Notes under the pieces: model-generated | What the model was told of the DNA's origin: nothing | The model's input: the letters and a program-made list of their open reading frames with translations, nothing else | The model's database searches: none | Source: JANMJD01 sp963828405 | Lineage (GTDB): Bacteria > Actinomycetota > Acidimicrobiia > Acidimicrobiales > Ilumatobacteraceae | Assembly: GCA_963828405.1 (NCBI GenBank) | Contig: CAWHEG010000031.1 | Coordinates: 434,001-498,000 of the forward strand | Direction of reading: 5' to 3' | Length of the DNA stretch: 64,000 bases | Translations under genes and position numbers: made by a program | Shown here: one piece after another, positions 25,245 to 38,096 of the stretch | Layout of the letters: every line of letters begins with the position of its first letter | How positions within the stretch are numbered: the first letter of the stretch is position 1

Positions 25245-26216
25245 TCAGAAGTCGACGGCGTACACCGAGGCCTTGCCGGTGCGAATCATCTCCGGAAGCT
25301 CGGGCGAGGCGTTCTCCCACACCAGCAGCATCGAACGCTTGGAGGAGTAACCCTGATGGCGGATGTCGCCGGGCATGGCGGCGATGTCGCCGGCCTTCAT
25401 CACGACCCTCGCCCGCGGGGCCCCGGTGTCGCGGTCCTGCACGTCCCAGGTGATCTCGTCGGTGAGCTGCAGGAACCACTCGATACGGTCGTTGCCGTGG
25501 AACACCGGCAGGGTGTACTCCTCGGACGTCGGGCAGTACAACGACGCCTTGCACACGCTGACGACCGACGGATTCCAGGTCACGTCGGAACGCGAGATGT
25601 AGGCGAACAGGTTGTAGGCGGCGACCTCGTTCTCGAAGCCGGGCTCGACGTGGACCTCGGGCTCGTCCTGGGGCACGTCGGCGAACATCCGGTTGACCGG
25701 GTGGGTCTCGTCGGTACGGATCTGCTCGTCGCCGGGCAGCCCGACCATCCGGTCGGCGGCGACGCGGCGGCGGGTGACGGCCTCGGTGTTCGAGCCGTTC
25801 TTGACGCCGAAGGGCTTATCGGTCTCGGCCGGGCTGGCGAACGGGTCGTAGCCGGCATTCGTCCAGTCGTCGAGCATCTCCTTGAACGTGGCCAGGATGT
25901 CGTCGGACGGGAAGTTCTCGACATGGTCCAACTCGGCCTTGCGGTACGCCTCGTTGAAACGGCCGGCGAACATGTCGACCGTGCCGTAGTGGTTCACGGT
26001 GCCGAAGACATGGTCGAAGTTGACGGTGCCATAGAAGAAGTTCCAGGCCACGTCACGTTGCAGGGCGCGCAGGAAGACGTCGGCCGACATCAGGTGGGTG
26101 CCGGTCGGCCAGACGATCGAGACGAAGAACTCGTCGCGGGAGAAGTGGAAACCGCCGAGGGTGAACTCACGGTAGCCCTGCTCATTGGGGGCGGAGGAGG
26201 TAACGGTGTCGGTCAT
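25245..26216 (-). CDS. Hydroquinone 1,2-dioxygenase large subunit (PnpD/HapD type)
   Basis: This 323-residue protein matches the large, iron-bearing subunit of two-component hydroquinone dioxygenases. Characteristic stretches are GTHLMSADVFLRALQRDVAW, FGTVNHYGTVDMFAGRFN, SRSDVTWNPSVVSVCKASL, FHGNDRIEWFLQLTDE and MPGDIRHQGYSSKRSMLLVW. The His and Glu in HGNDRIEW and the His in DIRHQG are candidate metal ligands. The enzyme cleaves hydroquinone to 4-hydroxymuconic semialdehyde. The gene is 14 bp downstream of the small subunit and 9 bp upstream of the dehydrogenase. The recognition is from memory of the family; no search was run. Confidence 0.85.
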   Translation of the reverse strand: MTDTVTSSAPNEQGYREFTLGGFHFSRDEFFVSIVWPTGTHLMSADVFLRALQRDVAWNFFYGTVNFDHVFGTVNHYGTVDMFAGRFNEAYRKAELDHVENFPSDDILATFKEMLDDWTNAGYDPFASPAETDKPFGVKNGSNTEAVTRRRVAADRMVGLPGDEQIRTDETHPVNRMFADVPQDEPEVHVEPGFENEVAAYNLFAYISRSDVTWNPSVVSVCKASLYCPTSEEYTLPVFHGNDRIEWFLQLTDEITWDVQDRDTGAPRARVVMKAGDIAAMPGDIRHQGYSSKRSMLLVWENASPELPEMIRTGKASVYAVDF

Positions 26217-26230
26217 CGGAGTTCCTTCGA

Positions 26231-26725
26231 CTAGGAGAGGCAGATCTCGGCCCAGCGCTCGATCGTGTCGTCGCCCTGGATGGTCTGGAGCAGGATCACA
26301 CTCGGCCGGTCGGCCGAGAAGCGGTAGGCGGCGTTGGCCGGTAGCAGGCACATATGACCGCGCCGCAGCACGACGTGGCCCATCCTGGCCCCCACCGGCT
26401 CACCGGCGAGCGCCACCGAACCGTTCTTGTCGGCGGGCACGGCCGGAGAATCGAGTCTGACCAGGTCGACCCGGACCTCGCCGTCGAGCACGGTCGGGAA
26501 CTCGTCGTGGGCGCAGGTGCGCCATTCGCTGACACCCTCGGCCCGGATCGTCTCGAGCACGTACTCCATGTTCTTGCCAACGGCGATCTTCTCGTACGGC
26601 CTGGCGTTGGCGGCCACCTCGAACACGTTCGAGAAGACGTAGTGCTTCGGGTCATCATTGATGATCTCGATGCGGCCCTTGTCGTAGCTGTCGAGCGAGC
26701 CGAACCTGGTGACGTACGTCGTCAT
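26231..26725 (-). CDS. Hydroquinone 1,2-dioxygenase small subunit (PnpC/HapC type)
   Basis: This 164-residue cupin-like protein fits the small subunit of hydroquinone dioxygenase. It begins MTTYVTRFGSLDSYDKGRIE and includes ANARPYEKIAVGKNMEYVLE, GVSEWRTCAHDEFPTVLDGE and MGHVVLRRGHMCLLPA. It heads the catabolic operon and faces the IclR gene across a 67-bp gap holding a perfect palindrome. A purine-rich GAGGGG precedes the ATG at 26725. Confidence 0.83.
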   Translation of the reverse strand: MTTYVTRFGSLDSYDKGRIEIINDDPKHYVFSNVFEVAANARPYEKIAVGKNMEYVLETIRAEGVSEWRTCAHDEFPTVLDGEVRVDLVRLDSPAVPADKNGSVALAGEPVGARMGHVVLRRGHMCLLPANAAYRFSADRPSVILLQTIQGDDTIERWAEICLS

Positions 26726-26746
26726 CCCCTCTACCTCTCCCAGAAG

Positions 26747-26763
26747 TGTTCGCATTGCGAACA
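26747..26763. promoter_or_regulatory. Candidate IclR operator between divergent genes
   Basis: TGTTCGCATTGCGAACA is a perfect palindrome with 8-base arms around a central T. It lies 21 bases upstream of the dioxygenase small-subunit start and 29 bases upstream of the IclR start. The GTTCG/CGAAC arms resemble sites bound by IclR regulators of the PcaR/PcaU/PobR group, so it is a strong operator candidate for the hydroquinone operon. Confidence 0.65.
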
Positions 26764-26792
26764 GTTGTGCGGTGTGAGAACATTCTGGCGGG

Positions 26793-27593
26793 GTGGATTC
26801 AGGCATGTCAAGCGAGGAACCGGCAGCGAGTGTCACGAACGGGGAGTTCGTCCAGTCACTCGGTCGAGGACTGTCGGTGTTGCGCGCCTTCGATCGATCC
26901 AGCCCGGCGATGACCCTGACCGACGTCGCCAAGCGAGCGGGTCTGACCCGGGCGACCGCCCGGCGCCTGCTGCACACCTTCGAGTCGCTCGGCTACATGA
27001 GCTTCGACGGCAAACGCTTCGAACTCACCCCGCGGGTACTCGACCTCGGCTACGCCTACATCTCGTCACTGCAACTCCCCGAGATCGCCCAGCCGTACAT
27101 GGAAGCCCTCAGCGATTCGGTCAACGAGAGCGTCTCGGCCGCCGTACTCGATGGCCCCGACATCGTCTACGTCGCCCGCGTGCCGACCAAGCACGTGATG
27201 TCGATCTCCCTCGGCATCGGCTCCCGTCTACCCGCCGCGGTCACCTCGATGGGCCGGGTGCTGCTCGCCGCCCTGCCCCCCGACCAACTCGACGCCTTCC
27301 TCGCCACCGCCACCTGGCGGGCCCACACGACCCGCACCATCCGCTTCCCCGACGAACTTCGCCACGTCCTGGCCGAATGCCGCCGCACCGGGTTCGCCCT
27401 GCTCGACGAGGAACTGGAGGACAACGTCCGCTCCGTCGCCGCCCCGCTCACCAATCACAGCGGCCGCGTCGTGGCCGCCCTCAACGTCGGCACCTCCGCC
27501 GCCCGAGTCTCGCTCGCCGATCTCCACGAACGGATCGTTCCCGAGTTGCTGTCCACGGCGCGGGCGATCTCCGCCCAGCTCGCCATGCGATGA
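26793..27593 (+). CDS. IclR-family regulator (PcaR/PcaU-like)
   Basis: This 266-residue protein has a winged helix-turn-helix at about residues 25-80 (MTLTDVAKRAGLTRATARRLLHTFESLGY) and an IclR effector domain with the typical SIGLGIGSRLPA-like segment (SISLGIGSRLPAAVTSMGRV) and PLTNHSGRVVAALNV. The PcaR/PcaU/PobR branch controls aromatic degradation. GTG 26793 is used, with ATG 26805 as an alternative. It is divergent from the hydroquinone operon with a palindrome between, so it probably controls that operon in response to a pathway compound. Its stop overlaps the following VWA gene by 4 bases. Confidence 0.9.
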   Translation: MDSGMSSEEPAASVTNGEFVQSLGRGLSVLRAFDRSSPAMTLTDVAKRAGLTRATARRLLHTFESLGYMSFDGKRFELTPRVLDLGYAYISSLQLPEIAQPYMEALSDSVNESVSAAVLDGPDIVYVARVPTKHVMSISLGIGSRLPAAVTSMGRVLLAALPPDQLDAFLATATWRAHTTRTIRFPDELRHVLAECRRTGFALLDEELEDNVRSVAAPLTNHSGRVVAALNVGTSAARVSLADLHERIVPELLSTARAISAQLAMR

Positions 27594-28960
27594 CCGACAC
27601 CCTGTTCGATCGGCTGCTCACGCTGACCGATCGGCTCCGCCGGGCCGGCATCGAGATTTCGACGGGCGAGCTGATCGATGCGACCACGGCCCTCACCCAC
27701 CTCGACCTCGGCGATCGCCCCACCCTCAAGGTGGCATTACGCGCCACGTTGGTCAAGTCGCCGATCGAATGTGCACAGTTCGACCGACTCTTCGACCTGA
27801 CCTTTCGGGCGACGAGCCCACCCCGCGCCGAGCCGGCGCCGGCGCTCGACCCCCCATCGGCCGGGCCGCCGCTGGCCCCGGCATTGCTCGCCGGCTCGAT
27901 CCTCGAGGCGTTGACCAGCGGCGATGGCGAGCGATTGCGGCTACTCGCCGCCCAGGCGGTCGACCTCGTCGCCGGGATGGGCGGCCGACCAGGTGGCGAG
28001 GCGTACCTCCTCAACCGGCTACTGCGGGCGATCGACCTGTCGCGGATGCTCTCCGCAGCGCTGCAACAGGCCCGTCGTGACGGCGGGCTCACCGAGTTGG
28101 AGTTGGCGCTGCACCGTTCTGAGTTGAGCGCCATGCTGGAGGAGTTCCGCCGCCAACTTGCGGCCGAGATCGCGTCGCGACTCGCCCGCCACGCCGACGT
28201 CGACCGGGCGGAAGCGTTCACCGATCCCGCTGAACGCGACATCCTCACCCTGGCCGGCAGTCAGCTCGCCGAGTTGCGCCGGGCGGTGCAACCCCTCGCC
28301 CGCCAACTCGCCGCCCGCATCGGCCGACGGCGCCGAGCCCGCTCGACCGGCGTGGTCGACCAACGACGCACCATCCGGCGCTCGCTCGCCGCCGGCGGCG
28401 TCCCGATCGAGGTCGTGCACCGCAGGCGCCACCCCCATCGCCCCGAAATCGTGCTGCTCTGCGATGTGTCGGGATCGGTCGTCGAGTTCGCCCAGTTCAC
28501 CTTCACCCTCGTCAACGCGATCCACGACGAACTGTCCCGGGTCCGCAGCTTCGCCTTCATCGACGGCATCGGCGAGGTCACCGACCTGTTCGCCAACGCC
28601 ACCTTCGGCATCCCGGTCGCCCGGTTCGTCGAACGCAAGGGGGTCCTCGGGCCCGACGGCCACAGCGACTACGGCCGTGTTTTCGGCGAGTTCACCGTCA
28701 AGTACCTGCGCGACGCGATCACGCCTCGAACAACGGTGATCGTCACCGGCGATGCCCGTTCCAACTATCGCCCCGCCAACACCCCCGCCTTCCGGCAGCT
28801 CGCCACCGCCGCCCACCGCGTCTATTGGCTCAACCCCGAGGCCCAACCCCGCTGGAACACCGACGACTCGATCGTCGCCGAGTACCAACCCTGGTGCGAC
28901 GGCATCTTCGAAGTCCGCACCCTCCGCCAACTCACCGATGTCATCGCCGACCTGGCCTGA
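27590..28960 (+). CDS. CoxE-like VWA-domain protein
   Basis: This 456-residue protein has the CoxE-type layout: a helical N-terminal half, then a VWA domain beginning PEIVLLCDVSGSV (MIDAS near residue 290), with later metal residues in HSDYG and VTGDARSNY and the closing stretch WLNPEAQPRW that marks this family. CoxE proteins assist assembly of molybdenum CO dehydrogenase and related systems, usually with a MoxR ATPase (CoxD), but neither is nearby. The ATG at 27590 overlaps the IclR stop (ATGA), so it is translated with the regulator. Its role here is unknown. Confidence 0.82.
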   Translation: MTDTLFDRLLTLTDRLRRAGIEISTGELIDATTALTHLDLGDRPTLKVALRATLVKSPIECAQFDRLFDLTFRATSPPRAEPAPALDPPSAGPPLAPALLAGSILEALTSGDGERLRLLAAQAVDLVAGMGGRPGGEAYLLNRLLRAIDLSRMLSAALQQARRDGGLTELELALHRSELSAMLEEFRRQLAAEIASRLARHADVDRAEAFTDPAERDILTLAGSQLAELRRAVQPLARQLAARIGRRRRARSTGVVDQRRTIRRSLAAGGVPIEVVHRRRHPHRPEIVLLCDVSGSVVEFAQFTFTLVNAIHDELSRVRSFAFIDGIGEVTDLFANATFGIPVARFVERKGVLGPDGHSDYGRVFGEFTVKYLRDAITPRTTVIVTGDARSNYRPANTPAFRQLATAAHRVYWLNPEAQPRWNTDDSIVAEYQPWCDGIFEVRTLRQLTDVIADLA

Positions 28961-29044
28961 CCCGTGGAGGCCGCAGGTCCGCCCGGCGTCCGGTGGACCG
29001 GCAAGCGTGGCCGGACCGCCGCCATCGCCGGGCGGTCGAGTGGT

Positions 29045-29368
29045 TCAGCCCCCTGCCTGGACAGCGGAGTCGCTGTCGGCGATATCCGTCACCACGGTGA
29101 AGTCGGCGTCCAGCTGCACGTCGACCTGGGAACCGTCGTCGCGGGTGACCTCGACCTCGTAGAGGCTCTCCTCGTCACCGACCTCGGTGCCGGTCACCCT
29201 GCCCCCGCCGATGTGGGTGAGGGCGGCGGCCGTGGCCCGTTCGAGCTCGGGCCCGGTGATCGGCGTCTCGTGCTCGTCGCCGTGGGCAGCCAGCGCAACC
29301 CCGGCTCCCAACGTCCCGCCCGCCGCCAACGTCACGAAGCCGATGACCATTCTCGTGTGCCGTTTCAC
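29045..29368 (-). CDS. Small exported PepSY-like protein
   Basis: This 107-residue protein starts at GTG 29368 after an AAGGAG ribosome binding site. It has a signal-like N-terminus (VKRHTRMVIGFVTLAAGG) ending near ALAAHG, then a PepSY-like domain in which an acidic helix (LERATAAALTHIGGGRV) is followed by YEVEVTRDDGSQVDVQLDADFTVV. PepSY domains often inhibit or bind proteases or metals outside the membrane. The gene stands alone between the CoxE-like gene and fusA. No function can be given. Confidence 0.72.
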   Translation of the reverse strand: MKRHTRMVIGFVTLAAGGTLGAGVALAAHGDEHETPITGPELERATAAALTHIGGGRVTGTEVGDEESLYEVEVTRDDGSQVDVQLDADFTVVTDIADSDSAVQAGG

Positions 29369-29454
29369 CGAGCACTCCTTCCGCTGTGGTCCGACCCTTT
29401 GCCATTCTGCCACGCGGCGCATGAGCGCCCGCTGAGCGCCCGGCCGGCGAATCG

Positions 29455-31554
<2,100 letters not shown>

Positions 31555-31619
31555 GATCATTCACTTCCGAGGTGGGCAACAGGTGGGGGAACCGACGTCA
31601 ACCGGGGCACGCGAGAACG

Positions 31620-31653
31620 ACCGTGTCCGGCGCTGACACGGTTTGCCATGCTA
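31620..31653 (-). promoter_or_regulatory. Candidate fusA promoter and leader inverted repeat
   Basis: On the minus strand TAGCAT (31648-31653) fits a -10 box, with a weak GTGTTG-like -35 box 17 bases upstream. Just downstream, ACCGTGTC (31620-31627) and GACACGGT (31635-31642) form a perfect 8-base inverted repeat around 7 bases. This could start fusA transcription independently of rpsLG. Confidence 0.35.
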
Positions 31654-31697
31654 GCGGCCCGTTTTCGGTGCAACACAGGCGGGCAAGCCGCAAACGG

Positions 31698-31730
31698 GGA
31701 GAACCCCCGTCCCGTGGGCGGGGGTTCTCC
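31698..31730 (-). terminator. Hairpin between rpsG and fusA
   Basis: GGAGAACCCCCG (31698-31709) pairs perfectly with CGGGGGTTCTCC (31719-31730) across a 9-base loop, 30 bases after the rpsG stop. The T-tract on the minus strand is short (GTTTG), so it may be a partial terminator or attenuator that lowers read-through into fusA. Confidence 0.55.
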
Positions 31731-31760
31731 TCATGCGTCGATCGGCCGGCGGGCCGGGGC

Positions 31761-32231
31761 TCACCAGCGATAGTGGGCGAACGCCTTGTTCGACTCGGCC
31801 ATCTTCTGGAGATCGTCACGGCGCTTCATCGACGCGCCGAGCCCGTTGGCCGCGTCCATCAGCTCGTTGGCGAGGCGCTGGGCCATCGTCTTCTCACGAC
31901 GGGCCCGCGAGAACGTGACCATCCACCGGATGGCCAGGGTGTTGGCCCGACGGGGACGCACCTCGACCGGCACCTGGTACGTCGCCCCGCCGACGCGACG
32001 GCTGCGCACCTCGAGCGGGGGCTTGATGTTGTCGATCGCCCGCTTCAGCGTGGAGATCGGCTCGGAGCCGGTCTTCTCCTCGATGATCTTCAGCGCGTCG
32101 TACACGATCTTCTCGGCGATCGAGCGCTTGCCCGACCAGAGGACCTTGTTGACGAGCTGCGTGACCAGCAGCGACCGGTAGACGGGGTCCGGCGACAGTT
32201 CGCGCCGGGGAGCGGGACCCTTACGAGGCAT
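31761..32231 (-). CDS. rpsG: Ribosomal protein S7
   Basis: This 156-residue protein matches S7 throughout: MPRKGPAPRRELSPDPVY at the start, the LVTQLVNKVLWSGKRSIA helix, and the C-terminal ESNKAFAHYRW. S7 starts assembly of the 30S head. It is 11 bp downstream of rpsL and is the last gene before the rpsG-fusA hairpin. Confidence 0.97.
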   Translation of the reverse strand: MPRKGPAPRRELSPDPVYRSLLVTQLVNKVLWSGKRSIAEKIVYDALKIIEEKTGSEPISTLKRAIDNIKPPLEVRSRRVGGATYQVPVEVRPRRANTLAIRWMVTFSRARREKTMAQRLANELMDAANGLGASMKRRDDLQKMAESNKAFAHYRW

Positions 32232-32242
32232 CTCTCAATCCT

Positions 32243-32614
32243 TCACTTGGCCGTCTTGGCGCCGTAGCGACTGCGGGCCTGCTTGCGATTCTTGACACCG
32301 GCGGCATCGAGTGCACCCCGGATGATCTTGTAGCGGACACCGGGCAGGTCCCGCACCCGGCCGCCGCGAACGAGCACGATCGAGTGCTCCTGGAGGTTGT
32401 GCCCCTCGCCGGGGATGTACGCCGTGATCTCGACGCCGCTCGACAGCCGGACACGGGCCACCTTGCGCAGGGCTGAGTTTGGCTTCTTCGGGGTGGTGGT
32501 GAACACGCGAGTGCAGACCCCACGACGCTGAGGCGATCCCTTGAGGGCCGGGGTCTTGGTCTTTTCGCTCTTCGTGCTGCGGCCCTGACGGACCAGCTGC
32601 TGAATGGTGGGCAC
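32243..32614 (-). CDS. rpsL: Ribosomal protein S12
   Basis: This 123-residue protein is S12, with the decoding-centre segments TTTPKKPNSALRKVARV and YIPGEGHNLQEHS. Lys residues at the classical streptomycin-resistance positions are wild type (PKKPNS). The start is GTG 32614, giving VPTIQQLVRQGR, the usual beginning. It is the first gene of the rpsL-rpsG pair. Confidence 0.97.
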   Translation of the reverse strand: MPTIQQLVRQGRSTKSEKTKTPALKGSPQRRGVCTRVFTTTPKKPNSALRKVARVRLSSGVEITAYIPGEGHNLQEHSIVLVRGGRVRDLPGVRYKIIRGALDAAGVKNRKQARSRYGAKTAK

Positions 32615-32681
32615 GCGTTCTACCTTCTGCGGTCTTCTCGTACGACGCCCCACCGCCACGGCGGCGCGCGGGAACCGGACA

Positions 32682-32711
32682 AGGTTAGGGGTTCGAGGCC
32701 TCGGGCAGCAA
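32682..32711 (-). promoter_or_regulatory. Candidate rpsL promoter
   Basis: On the minus strand TTGCTG (32706-32711) and TAACCT (32682-32687) are spaced by 18 bases, about 70 bases upstream of rpsL. It is a plausible sigma-70-type pair for the rpsL-rpsG transcript. Confidence 0.4.
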
Positions 32712-32822
32712 CCCGCCGGCCGAACCCATCGGATCCGGGGCGCAAACCATTGAAGCAGACGGCCGCGGCCGGCTCGGTGATCGCGGGCCCCGGCTACGTT
32801 TTCCAGCGGATTCTTTGCCGGA

Positions 32823-32841
32823 ACACCACGTTTGGTGGTGT
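32823..32841. promoter_or_regulatory. Inverted repeat at the promoter of the first OmpA-like gene
   Basis: ACACCAC (32823-32829) and GTGGTGT (32835-32841) form a perfect repeat around GTTTG, ending where a TAGAGT -10-like box (32841-32846) begins. The OmpA-like gene starts at 32885, so the repeat is well placed to act as an operator. Confidence 0.35.
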
Positions 32842-32884
32842 AGAGTCACTCGGAGGAGCCGAATTCGGCCCGGAAGGAGAGGAC

Positions 32885-33760
32885 GTGGCGACGAGCATCC
32901 CCCCAGGTCACGCTGAGGCGCTGATTGCCAGGGCGACCGCGCTCGGTAATCAGCCGTCCCCCGGTGCCCGGGCCCGGCATACCGCCCGCCGGCGACCGGT
33001 GATGCTGATCGTGCTCGGGGTGGTCGCCGTCGGCGTCGGCGCCGGCGTCGCGGTTCGGGCGGCGGTCAGCGATCGTGTCGCGGGCACGATCGCAATCGTC
33101 GATGACCTGCCCACACCGACGATTGCCACGACGCTCCCCGAGGCAATCCCAGCCGTGGCCGCCCCGGCCACCTCGGAGGCCGACACCGGCACGACTGCGG
33201 GCACGGTCGCGGCGCCGCCGCCGGTCCCGCTGGCGCCCCTCGTGCCGTTCGGCATCGAGATCGAACCCGACGGCCTCGCTCACATCCGCGGAACGCTTCC
33301 GGACGCCGAGACCGCGGCCGAGATCCGCCAGTCCGTCGCCGCAGTGGTCGGTGATGCGGCGATCGTCGAGGAGTTCACGATCGATCAGCGGGCCGACCCG
33401 GTGCCGGCGGGCTCGGGTCTGCTCACCCAGACGCTGCTGTTCCCGCCGAGCCTCGCCGGGCTGGAACCGATCCACGCCGAGGAGCTCGAGGTCGTGGCCA
33501 TGCTGCTTGCCGGCCGCCCCGATCTCGTCGTGTCCATCGAGGGGTACACCGACGACTGGGGCGAGGACGCCCAGAACATCGAGCTGTCGGGAGCCCGCGC
33601 CAGGCGCGTGGCGGAGTACCTCGTCGGTCGCGGAGTCGGTCGCTTCCAGATCATCGAGGCCGTCGGCAGGGGTGAGGCCGACCCGCGCGGCGACAACCTC
33701 ACCGAGGAGGGCCGGGCGCTCAACCGCCGGGTCGAACTGCATCTCGCGGTCGCCGGGTGA
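32885..33760 (+). CDS. Membrane-anchored BON/OmpA-like protein (ArfA/OmpATb-like), paralogue 1
   Basis: This 291-residue protein has a short cytoplasmic N-terminus (HAEALIARATALG), one membrane segment (about residues 40-62), a Thr/Pro/Ala-rich linker, a BON-like unit (AHIRGTLPDAETAAEIRQSV) and a C-terminal OmpA domain with the peptidoglycan-binding pattern EGYTDDWGEDAQNIELSGARARRV. GTG 32885 follows GGAAGGAGAGG. The architecture resembles mycobacterial OmpATb/ArfA. A second gene of the same layout lies at 51714-52763, and both share the N-terminal A-R-A-T motif. It is the only plus-strand gene inside the ribosomal/RNA-polymerase block. Confidence 0.8.
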   Translation: MATSIPPGHAEALIARATALGNQPSPGARARHTARRRPVMLIVLGVVAVGVGAGVAVRAAVSDRVAGTIAIVDDLPTPTIATTLPEAIPAVAAPATSEADTGTTAGTVAAPPPVPLAPLVPFGIEIEPDGLAHIRGTLPDAETAAEIRQSVAAVVGDAAIVEEFTIDQRADPVPAGSGLLTQTLLFPPSLAGLEPIHAEELEVVAMLLAGRPDLVVSIEGYTDDWGEDAQNIELSGARARRVAEYLVGRGVGRFQIIEAVGRGEADPRGDNLTEEGRALNRRVELHLAVAG

Positions 33761-33811
33761 CCCAACCGGGTGACGAGCGGCGGCGGCCGTCGAGGTCGGC
33801 CCGTGAACGAC

Positions 33812-33844
33812 GAAGGCCGACAGCGCGGTGCGCTGTCGGCCTTC
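33812..33844. terminator. Bidirectional terminator between rpoC and the OmpA-like gene
   Basis: GAAGGCCGACAGCGC (33812-33826) and GCGCTGTCGGCCTTC (33830-33844) form a perfect 15-bp stem with a 3-base loop between two convergent genes. It has no long T-tract but is strong enough to stop both transcripts. Confidence 0.75.
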
Positions 33845-33858
33845 GTCCGTTCTGCTGA

Positions 33859-37737
<3,879 letters not shown>

Positions 37738-38096
37738 TGCCTCTTCCCTTCCGATGGTCGGGACTGGCCTCCGCTTGCGCTTCGGCCGCTCCCTCCGAGT
37801 GGCTCGTCGCTGGCGCTTCCCTCGCCACCGCGAACCACGGTTGTCTTGTCCTGTCGGGACTGGCCTCCGCTTGCGCTTCGGCCGCTCCCTCCGAGTGGCT
37901 CGTCGCTGGCGCTTCCCTCGCCACCGCGAACCACGGTTGTCTTGTCCTGTCGGGACTGGCCTCCGCTTGCGCTTCGGCCGCTCCCTTCGAATGGTCGGGA
38001 CTGGCCTCCGCTTGCGCTTCGGCCGCTCCCTCCGAGTGGCTCGTCGCTGGCGCTTCCCTCGCCACAGCGAACCACGGTTGTCGTGTCAGTTGTTTC
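37738..38096 (-). repeat. 96-bp tandem repeat in the rpoB-rpoC spacer
   Basis: Units beginning GGACTGGCCTCCGC (plus-strand reading) start at 37761, 37857, 37953 and 37998. The first two are full 96-base units and near identical; the third is cut to 45 bases; the fourth runs to about 38085 with a few changes. Because 96 is a multiple of three and the unit has no stop in several frames, it produces long spurious open frames on both strands. There is no ribosome binding site or family match to support a gene. It must be transcribed as part of rpoBC and has short self-complementary parts. Confidence 0.85.

Noticed and set aside
37738..38096. CRISPR array in the rpoB-rpoC spacer
   Set aside because: The units are contiguous, 96 bases long and lack unique spacers; no cas genes are nearby.
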